Assembly (NCBI RefSeq): GCF_007971385.1
Contig: NZ_CP042434.1
Coordinates: 744,001-808,000, forward strand
DNA: 64,000 nt
Reading direction: 5' to 3'
Source of the DNA: Arachidicoccus ginsenosidivorans
Lineage (GTDB): Bacteria > Bacteroidota > Bacteroidia > Chitinophagales > Chitinophagaceae
Every line of letters starts with the position of its first letter. Position 1 is the stretch's first letter. Shown here piece by piece: positions 54,092-62,508 of this stretch. The notes under the pieces were generated by a model. That model did not search any database and was not told the origin of the DNA. It saw nothing but the letters and a program-made list of their open reading frames with translations. The translations under genes were made by a program, and so were the position numbers.

Positions 54092-57000
54092 TTATTTAAC
54101 CTGAAGCCAATAAACGCTGTCTGCATTTGCAGATAAAGCACCCTCATCTTGTGTATTGGTAGCTACTACCTGCCCGGTTTTAGGATCAATCACTTTTACC
54201 TGATAATGCTTACTGGTCACCTTTGGGGGCAATGTAAAATGCTGCCCTTTGGTTAAGTAAATTATATAATTGTCGTCACTGGATTTACCACTGGCACTGC
54301 CAAGTACGTAGGCATTGTCGCCTAGGTCTATGGGATGCATCGTTGCGGCAGCGGCCAAAAAGTCACCCGGCAAAGCGGCTGGTAAATCTGGAAGCGAACC
54401 GCCTGCCATAAAACTTGCCCAGGCCAGTTCAGGTGCATTTTTGGCAGAATACATCACGGCCTTATCTGGGTATTTATCCTTGTAGGTTCTAACAGCCTTA
54501 TAAACCTGCGCAAAATTGGAATTTTTAGGCTTTAACAAACGAGCCCATTGTCTGGGCGCCAGACTTTTACCACCTTTTGGTGCATAGAGCGATCCATCTT
54601 GTTGATAATACCAATACCGGATATCAATAATTTTGATCAGTTTACTTAGCAGCGGATCAGCCAAAATACTGTCCTGCACATCCTTTGTCGTACTCAGTCC
54701 AATAAAAGGTGCATCCTTGCCAGTCCGGTTGTTTTTCTTTTCCCAATCTCTAATGGTTTCTAACCAAAACCTGACAAAATGAGTAGGGCCTGTAAATTCT
54801 TCACAGATAAACTGTATTACATTGTGATCGTCCTTAAAGTTACTAAGACACTGATCAATAAATGCCTGATGCAATCCTCTTCTAACCGGGTTATTTTCAT
54901 CGTAAAACTGATCGGCCATAAAAAGGCGCTTATCTGCTGCGTAGTTAATCGGTTCAGGGAATCCTGTATGGTTAATATTATTCACTGGTCTCCAGGGAAA
55001 ATCTGCATAGTGTGCCCCTGCCTCAATAATATTATGCTGAAAATAGTTGTGATGAATCAAGACCAATCCATTTTGATCAGCCAGATCCGCAAAACGTTTC
55101 AGTCTGGACCAGTAAAAGTTATTGTATTTGGTCAGGTCATATTTACTAAGTCCATCCCAGGCGATCCCCTGGCCGCTTCTGGCAAATGGTAGTTCATAAA
55201 AAGGAGGCCAGACATCCCCGTTTTGGCGACGAACGCGTTCATGATCATCGCGACGCCGGTCATACCAAAGTCCATAATTTTGTTCCATAACCAGCGTATG
55301 TGCTCTTTTCATCTGCTGGGTGACCGTATCCAGATTATCGGTAAGCCCTGTACCGGTTCTACCTGGCACAAACCGTGTTATAGCGGGTTTAGCCTTAGCA
55401 ATAAAATCACGTTCAACGCTGCCAAACCACCAGGGCGTTTGTTGCCTTCCACCTGTCAACACCTTACCCCCTCTTTGAAGCCACCCATTTTTTAGCACCA
55501 TAGGGATTATCTTAGGCACTACAGGAAGAGGCCTTAGCCCAATGGCATAAATACTTTTAGCACCATCACTTTTTGTAGGTAATGGATGGTTTGCTTCTAA
55601 GCTGTCAATCCAGTCTTTCATGGTTTTATCGGGTGCATAAGCCTCTTTTGTAAGTGCCGCTGCCGCTTCAGGTGTCGGGCTGCTGCTGGCCTCGCCCACA
55701 AAAGGTTTTAATAGGGCCTGATCATCTACATTTTTACCCAGGCGCTGGGACAGCTGTGCATAATAAAAACTTCTGGGGGTGATCCAATTATTGGACTCTG
55801 CCCAGTAACCATCTCCACCAAACTGGGACCAGGTTCCAAAAGCATAGTTTTGGGCTGTGGGCGGTCTGGCAACATTTACCATGGATGCATAGCAGTTCCA
55901 AAGTACGCAGTTAGCGCCGTTCCAACCCGCTCCTTGCTCATCCTGACCCAGATTAGCAAATTTTATGGTCTGCCCATCCAGGCGAACCAAATCAAATAAC
56001 ACCCCGGAGGCCCAGCTATTGACAGAACCGCTATAACTTAGCGCGCCTTCTCCCTGACACTGTACAAAAGCATTTGGTCCGGCAGCACAAAATCCTACCG
56101 AAAAATCATGATACCCCTGCTGGCTATACAGGCGTTGAAACAAATTCTGTTGTCCGGTAGTACTAAAGACATAGCGGCGCTGACCACCGATTTCTGAAAC
56201 CGGATCTATAGCCTGACAGTCCTGCACAGTAAAACGTTGTACACCTTCTAAAAGACTGACCGCGGAGCCGGCAAAATATTGAAAATTAATTCTTCTAACC
56301 CAACCATCTATCGCATTATTTACAACAACGCCCATCCAGCGATGATCCTCATCTTTTTGCCGACTATGGTCATAAGTAGAAGCGAGATGCAAATTTTCCA
56401 CACCAACATGGTCAATTCTGCCGGGCCAGGAAAACTTAGCCAAGGTGCCACCGCCATATTGTTTATCCAGCGCAGTAGTCAGCGGCGCATCCAACTGGAT
56501 TCCACTGGCCGTAACCTGTTTTACAGTTCTGCTCCAAAAAATATCTTCCACGCCCGGCTTCCATCCAAGGGCGGAAACGCCACCTCCAAAGGTTTCGGTG
56601 CCCAACTTTTCAATCCAAGCCGCCGTACAGGGCCGGTGAATAACAACCTGATCGCCCACTTTGAAGGCTTCAGGATGACTGACTTTTAAATTAAAAGCGC
56701 CAACTGGCACGTATGGATCTAATATATCAACAGGCGTACTGTTAACACTGTCTTTAAGACCAGTCACTTTGATCAAAGGTGCCCTTTGCGTGCCTTCACC
56801 CAATAGCGTCGTGCCACCCTTACCTGCACCACTACCCCTCAGCACCACGCCTGACATGGTCATCCGTATGGTTCCGCCAACATGGAAAGTACCCGGTGCC
56901 AATAAAACAACGCCCCTAAACCCTGAAGGCTGCATTGGCAACCGGCCGACATAGTCTATGGCAGACTGTATGGCATTTGTCGCGTCTCCTGGTTTAACTG

Positions 57001-57300
57001 GCACAGTTACTTTTACCGGCAGATCATCGGGAATTTGCTTTTCAGAGGATTCATACCCGCAATAGGAGAAATCCACAATTTTATTGCCCAGCGAGTCCGG
57101 GTGATATACAAATCCCCGTTTTTGCCACTCAATAGGCGGTATCGGCTTTGTTATTTTTGCCTTTTTTTATTCTGTCCATACCCGAGCGCTGTACTGAGCA
57201 AAAATAAAAGAGACAGTGACAGACTATTTTTTGTAAGCCGGAAAGGGTGGAAAACAGCTAAAGCAGCAAACCGGGTTTGCTGCTTTAGCCTATATTCCAT
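54092..57300 (-). CDS. DUF6298 protein: beta-helix plus barrel, frameshifted at 57162-57168
   Basis: A restored 1069-residue exported protein. The long frame alone could only begin at a GTG (57076), but conserved sequence continues upstream (WQKRGFVYHPDSLGNKIVDF) to a stop. One extra base in the T7 run at 57162-57168 links it to a signal peptide (SLSLLFLLSTALGYGQN) and an ATG at 57300. The N-terminal half is a pectate-lyase-like beta-helix (GVVLRGSGAGKGGTTLLG, RRINFQYFAGSAVSLLEG). The second half has a DUF6298 barrel (LIHHNYFQHNIIEAGAHYAD, FICEEFTGPTHFVRFW). It is probably a glycan-cleaving enzyme of the pectin set; its activity is unknown to me. Confidence 0.8.
57257..57289. repeat. 33-nt perfect hairpin at the start of the DUF6298 gene
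   Basis: Sixteen bases (from GCTAAAGCAGCAAACC) pair perfectly with the following sixteen across one central G (57273). Read on the minus strand it lies between the ATG at 57300 and the signal-peptide core. It could be an attenuator or terminator-like element inside the leader or early coding region. Confidence 0.8.
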
Positions 57301-57416
57301 CTTTACCTGACTTGTGCCATCATGATGCATGCTATTAAATTACGTATAGTGAAGTCAATTTATCCTGGAATGTATCCTATTCCTACAAAAGTTTGCAGCA
57401 AAATATTGAAACTTTA

Positions 57417-59095
57417 TCAGGGGCGAACACGACCAATAGGCACCAGGCTATTGAGATAAACCTCAATATTGGTATATCCATGACCGTCTTTTGCCAGCTG
57501 GCTGGCATCAGCGCTGTCTTGGGGATTTAAACCATGTTTTTGTTCATAATTATCAGGCATACCATCCTGATCCTGATCCATATAGGGGGTGCCTTTGTAT
57601 TCAGGATATCCACCCACCTGGCTGATATCACTGATAATACCTTTCTTATAGGAATCTGCTGGCATACGGCGTTTGATATAAGGAGTCACGCCTGATTTAC
57701 CACCTTCCGTATAGACAATTTTACCGGTTTTGACTTCTTTAAGCACGCGGGTATCCACAGGATCACGCACAGGTAAGAAGGCTCCAACATTTTTCAAAAC
57801 ATAACCATACGCTTTTTTGGCGCTCATTATACTAACATTTCCTTTGAGCGGAAAAGGTTTATCCACCTTAATACCCTGTGTAAATTTGCCTGCGTCTGGC
57901 ATATCTTCAATTTGTACGCCTCCATTCCAATTGTCTTTGGTGACTGCCTTGTCTCCTTCTACATAATTGCCATGAACATAAGCCTTGCCATAATGCTTGA
58001 CCCTTTGTTTGTCACGACCAGCCTCAGGCTTTAAGATTCTATGTGTAATAGGTTTATCCTTGGGTGTAACCGGACCTGGTTTGTAATAATTATTGATGAA
58101 GTTGTAAAAAGAGCGATCATCTCCACCGTCCACACTTCGGTTCCACCAGTTAAACACGACATTATTGACGAATCCAAAACTGCCATACATACCTACGGAA
58201 GGATTACGGGCGACATTATTGGCCCAGAGGTTGCGCATAAATGTACTGTTGAGTCCACCCAATGTACTGCCAAATGCATGGTTATAAGTATCTAAGCCCT
58301 CAGAGAAAATTGAATTTTGAATGGTGACATTTACTGTAGGCATTTTTTCCTGTTTATTGCCACCTCTATCATAGACATGGCGATAAATAGACATATTTTC
58401 ATCTAATCCCCAGCTGGCTGAGACATGATCTATCATAATATTACCTACAGGATTACCGCCTAACGCATCATCCCTTCTTCCAACATCCGTAGCACCTCTT
58501 CTAAAGCGCATAAAGCGTATCAGCACGTCATGCGTATTAATCCAGACAGACTCACCCGCTATACAGATTCCATCACCCGGCGCAGACTGTCCTTCAATAG
58601 TTAAATAAGGAGCTCTTATGATGACCGGGCTTTTTAAATGGATAATACCAGCTACATTAAACACAATGGTTCTGGCGCCTCCTTGTTCACAAGCTTCTCT
58701 GAAAGTTCCCGGACCGCGGTCCGCAAGGCTGGTAACAACAAACACTTTACCACCTCTGCCGCCTGGCGTAAAGGCCCCGCCACCCTGAGCGCCCGGAAAT
58801 GCCGGAATGGTAGCCTGTTTTAAATCTTCGGGCTTAGATGCCCAGGGCACATATGGGCGCCCCTCTTTAGCCTGTTGCTCTACAATAGGCAGCGCCTTTG
58901 CCCAAGCCGCATCTGAATGTTTTGTTCAACAGCTAGTGCGCTATCCGCTTTGGCCTGTACTGCCGGCGGTATTTTGGGATACTGTGCCCAGACAGTGGTA
59001 CCCAGTAATAAGAAGCAGGAGAGTATACCGGCTCCTTTGCGCATGTTTACTATACTATTTCTAACCCTAAGGGATGTATTCAATGAATGATTCAT
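57417..59095 (-). CDS. PL1 family pectate lyase, frameshifted at 58920-58923
   Basis: A restored 559-residue exported PL1 pectate lyase. The start may instead be the ATG at 59044 (MRKGAGILSCFLLLG, signal ending TTVWAQ). It has GGRGGKVFVVTSLADRGPGT, APGDGICIAGESVWINTHDV, the calcium-site region RRDDALGGNPVGNIMIDHVS and SASWGLDENMSIYRH, in a parallel beta-helix. One extra base in the T4 run at 58920-58923 restores VEQKHSDAAWAKALPIVE, which aligns with KAHSDSMWKIAYPIVE of the neighbouring paralogue (557 residues). It cleaves polygalacturonate by beta-elimination. The C terminus carries DQDGMPDNYE, a calcium-binding-like loop shared with the paralogue. Confidence 0.9.
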
Positions 59096-59396
59096 AATAT
59101 GGATTGCGACTCAAATCGGCTCCTTAACGTCGCTATTTTTTTACTAATTTACTATTTAAAAAATCAAATTTGTGGCTGCTGATAATCTTATATCTAAATA
59201 TTGTTTTATTGCAATATGTGCTGATCTTAATTACCTGAAATTGAATTTAGGCTGTGTGTACTGCTTTCAAATACCTGAAGCGGTTTTAGAGTGTGTGCTG
59301 CTTTCAGTTCCTGAAAACAGCACGGACACCCACTTCACCAAACCAATTGATCCCTTTTCGAGGATCTTTCAACTAATCAAACAAAACAAAACCTTC
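59096..59396. other. Intergenic region with an imperfect direct repeat
   Basis: About 300 bases between the two pectate lyase genes. An imperfect direct repeat, built on GTGTGTnCTGCTTTCA and CCTGAA, occurs at 59254-59279 and 59291-59314. It could be paired regulator sites for the 57417-59095 gene or a leftover duplication. No TAnnTTTG box was found on the minus strand, and no gene is supported. Confidence 0.4.
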
Positions 59397-61070
59397 TTAT
59401 GATTTCTGATAGGTGGGACGCACGGTATTAACAGGCACCACACTATTCAAAAATACTTCAATATTGGTATAGCCATGGCCATTTTTTGCTTCTTTAGATG
59501 CATCAGACGAGTCATGGGGATTCAGCCCATTTTTGCTTTCATAGCTGTCAGGCATACCATCTTTATCACTATCCTGGTAAGGCGTACCCTTATAATCAGG
59601 ATAACCACCTACTTGTTTAATTTCCGTAATAATCCCAAGTTTATAAGAATCTTTAGGTAGTTTACGTACTTTAAACTGATAATCATTATCTACATTGATC
59701 TCTTTATAAGTAATCTTACCTGTCCTTACCTGTTCAACCACTCTTTTATCCACTGCGTCTCTGACGGGCAGCGTTGCCCCGACATTTTTCAGCACATACT
59801 GGAAGGCTTCGGCTGCCGGCAAAATAGTAACTGCCGGGTGTGGAAAAGGCTTGTCCCATTTCATATAAGGGAAATATCTTTTGGCACTGTCCAGCGACAT
59901 GAGATTACCGTCTGTGCCTTCCATCTGGACACCACCATCCCAGTTATCTTTGGTTATTTTATCATAACCGTCCATTATATTCCCATGTACGTAGGCCCTT
60001 CCAAAAACCTTATAAGGCAGCTTGCTTCGGCCTGATTCTGGCTTTAATATGCGGTGGCCGACTGGGTCACTTTTTTCTGTAACCGGCCCAGGTTTATAGT
60101 AATTATTAATAATATTATACAAAGTGGTATAATCGCCACCATCCACTGAACGGTGATGCCAGTTAAAGACCACATTATTGACAAAATTAAAAATACCGTT
60201 CCACCCAATGGACGGATTGCGACCGGTATTATCTGCCCAGAGATTTCTGGCAAGCATACAATTTTCTCCACCCATGGTGGACCCAAAGGCATGGTTCCAA
60301 TAATCCAGGGATTCGGCAGAAATACTGTTTTGAACGGTCATATTAACGGTTCCATGTTTTTCTTCTTTGGAACCATCCCCGGGATCAAACATATGCCTGT
60401 AAATGGACATATTCTCATCGAGTCCCCAGCTTGCAGAAACGTGATCTATGATAATATTACCTACTGGGTTACCACCCAACGCATCATCTCTGCGTCCCAC
60501 CCAGGTTTTACCCCTTCTAAAGCGCATATAACGCATAATCACATCATGGGTATTGATCCAAAAAGATTCTCCGGCAATACAAACACCGTCTCCTGGCGCT
60601 GTCTGCCCTTCAATCGTTACATAGGGTGCTCTTAAAATAATTGGCGTCTGAAGATGGATAATACCGGCGACATTAAAAACAATGGTTCTATGGCCGCCCT
60701 TTTCACAGGCTTCTCTGAAAGTTCCCGGACCATGATCGGCCAGGCTGGTAACCACATAAACTTTTCCACCTCTACCTCCTTCTGTATGTGCCCCACCGCC
60801 TTCAGCCCCCGGAAAGGCTAAAAGCTGGGACTGTGGAAGGTCTGTTGGCCTGGCCGCCCAGGGAATATAAGGCTTGCCTTCTCTGGCTTCTTTTTCAACG
60901 ATCGGATAAGCTATTTTCCACATAGAATCCGAATGTGCCTTAAATCCATCTGTAAACACTTTAATAGAATCCCGCATTGCGGAAGTGATTGTCGGATACT
61001 GTGCCTGTAGCATTTTTGTACCGCCAATCAAAAGCGTGCAAAAGATTAAAGGCAAAGAATACTTTTTCAT
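59397..61070 (-). CDS. PL1 family pectate lyase
   Basis: An intact 557-residue exported lyase, paralogue of the gene downstream. Signal segment ends KMLQAQYP. It has GGRGGKVYVVTSLADHGPGT, the calcium and catalytic region RRDDALGGNPVGNIIIDHVS with SASWGLDENMSIYRHM, and the C-terminal loop DSDKGMPDSYE-like DKDGMPDSYESKNGL. It cuts de-esterified homogalacturonan, which would free pectin regions such as rhamnogalacturonan II for the exo-enzymes encoded nearby. The two copies are clearly related but diverged throughout, so the duplication is not recent. A separate transcript is likely, as about 300 bases separate it from both neighbours. Confidence 0.93.
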   Translation of the reverse strand: MKKYSLPLIFCTLLIGGTKMLQAQYPTITSAMRDSIKVFTDGFKAHSDSMWKIAYPIVEKEAREGKPYIPWAARPTDLPQSQLLAFPGAEGGGAHTEGGRGGKVYVVTSLADHGPGTFREACEKGGHRTIVFNVAGIIHLQTPIILRAPYVTIEGQTAPGDGVCIAGESFWINTHDVIMRYMRFRRGKTWVGRRDDALGGNPVGNIIIDHVSASWGLDENMSIYRHMFDPGDGSKEEKHGTVNMTVQNSISAESLDYWNHAFGSTMGGENCMLARNLWADNTGRNPSIGWNGIFNFVNNVVFNWHHRSVDGGDYTTLYNIINNYYKPGPVTEKSDPVGHRILKPESGRSKLPYKVFGRAYVHGNIMDGYDKITKDNWDGGVQMEGTDGNLMSLDSAKRYFPYMKWDKPFPHPAVTILPAAEAFQYVLKNVGATLPVRDAVDKRVVEQVRTGKITYKEINVDNDYQFKVRKLPKDSYKLGIITEIKQVGGYPDYKGTPYQDSDKDGMPDSYESKNGLNPHDSSDASKEAKNGHGYTNIEVFLNSVVPVNTVRPTYQKS

Positions 61071-61375
61071 TAATTAATTTTAACTAATTTTGTTTTTAAA
61101 TTTATTACGATTCTCAACTGGTTCCAATCGAATACCAGGGTATCTCTTACCCGGAACTTTTCCAATTGCAGCAGGATAAAGTTCTCTTATTCGATCCAGT
61201 ATTATAGCAATAGTCACTAAACATGTCACATCTTAACTATTGCACATTTTTAGGCAGTGCTTACTAGAATAAGCGTTTATTTTCTAATACTGCCTGTTGA
61301 CCTGTGACTTTAGTTTTTATATACTAAAGTAGTTCAACAAGGAATCATATGGCTCGCAATCTATGTTTGAATTGA
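61071..61375. other. Intergenic region with two inverted repeats
   Basis: Upstream of the intact pectate lyase gene and downstream of the DUF3826 gene. AGGCAGT (61252-61258) pairs with ACTGCCT (61289-61295) and encloses GCTTA/TAAGC (61259-61274). ACTTTAG (61307-61313) pairs with CTAAAGT (61324-61330). They may end the DUF3826 transcript or act in the lyase leader. No gene is supported. Confidence 0.45.
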
Positions 61376-62068
61376 TTAACCTATTTTATAATTTGGCGGA
61401 CTCCCTTCTTTTTTCCAGGCAATCTCCGCCTCCTTCATATCAATACCGGCCTTGGACAGGTAATTATTGATACGACCTTTGTATTTCCCAAACCAGGCGT
61501 GTTTCTCTTTGGAGCTTCCGCCGTCAATCGCATGTTCACGTGCCTCAACCAACCAGGCCATAATTTGCTTTTTCTGCTTACCAGTGAGATCTGGTAGCAT
61601 ATCCGTATACGCCTTATAAGTAACTTCAAGGGTATGATAAGTCATACCATCTTTTACTTCAGCTACCTGATCCTTATTAAGCAATTGATTTAACCTTGCT
61701 ACAAACACTGGATGTAAAGCGGCCACCTTAGCGTCCGTGCGGCTCTTGGTAGCTGCTATAGCATCCTTTTGCGCACCTTTTGATAATTGTCCCTGGTTAA
61801 TGGCATCAATGGCCTTTTGCTCATCTGCATCAATTTTGTTTAGATCAAAATATTGCTGTTCAATAACATTTTGCACTTTTTGTTGTTTTGCCGCATTTGT
61901 CAAATGGAGCGGCGCCACAATTTTAGCTACTCGCTGCTCAATTACTTTTACATAGGCAGGATCCTGCTCAGCCTTTGTGCTTTTAAATTGCGCACTTGCG
62001 AACTGTAAGGTAGCGCCGAGTGCTACAACCAGCAATATTAATCTCGAAAAGCCTTTTCTCATTTCCAT
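61376..62068 (-). CDS. DUF3826 domain protein
   Basis: An exported helical protein. The frame is open to an ATG at 62143, but ATG at 62068 (MEMRKGFSRLILLVV) directly precedes a proper signal peptide ending FASAQ, so that start is preferred (230 residues). DUF3826 features: VAKIVAPLHLTNAAKQQKVQ, LNQLLNKDQVAEVKDGMTYH and LPDLTGKQKKQIMAWLVEAR. A lysine-, glutamine- and aspartate-rich helix lies between. Its function is unknown; it parallels the copy at 40578. A promoter with the shared palindrome lies about 190 bases upstream. Confidence 0.88.
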   Translation of the reverse strand: MEMRKGFSRLILLVVALGATLQFASAQFKSTKAEQDPAYVKVIEQRVAKIVAPLHLTNAAKQQKVQNVIEQQYFDLNKIDADEQKAIDAINQGQLSKGAQKDAIAATKSRTDAKVAALHPVFVARLNQLLNKDQVAEVKDGMTYHTLEVTYKAYTDMLPDLTGKQKKQIMAWLVEAREHAIDGGSSKEKHAWFGKYKGRINNYLSKAGIDMKEAEIAWKKEGSPPNYKIG

Positions 62069-62260
62069 TTTTTTATGTTTAATGATGGGATAACAAATGT
62101 GGACAAGTTGCCCGGAGCCCCCTCTTAACGACTTAACGCACATTTGTTATTTTTAAATCCCACACATTCAAGTTTTTGAATGTTCAGTATCGTAGCGATT
62201 TTTTTTGTAGAATGCCTGTTATTTATAAAGCTTTTAAACGAATGCCTTATATTTATATGT

Positions 62261-62282
62261 CAAAGTTAATTTTATATATAAA
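62261..62282 (-). promoter_or_regulatory. -7 box plus TTTATATATAAA palindrome upstream of DUF3826 gene
   Basis: The minus strand reads TATTTATATATAAA, a short spacer, then TAACTTTG (62261-62268). The spacing matches the region at 52305-52327 exactly, with 19 of 23 bases identical. The rest of the gap (62069-62508) shows no gene. Confidence 0.55.
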
Positions 62283-62508
62283 TACATCTTTCCACAATAT
62301 TTTCATTTAATTGTATTAAATTATCATAAAACAGGAAAAATGTGTCTATTTGCTTTTATTGGTCATGAAACAACTAAATACAAACCTTGGAGACCTCATT
62401 TTAGTCTCTTAGCAATCAGCCAATTAACTAAAAAAGCCTCAAAGACACAATAAGCCAATCAAGATTTTGAAAAACAGGCAAAATTCAACTAGCAGCATAT
62501 GCAGTGCA

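Noticed and set aside
56279-56689. 136-codon plus-strand frame
   Set aside because: Antisense shadow inside the DUF6298 gene, low-complexity composition and no motif.
23443-59095. Broad gene decay of the pectin locus as explanation for the many broken genes
   Set aside because: All defects are single-base losses, no internal nonsense substitutions are seen in these genes, and conserved motifs remain on both sides of each break.
60153-60635. 160-codon plus-strand frame
   Set aside because: Antisense to the conserved core of the pectate lyase; similar antisense frames appear in its paralogue.
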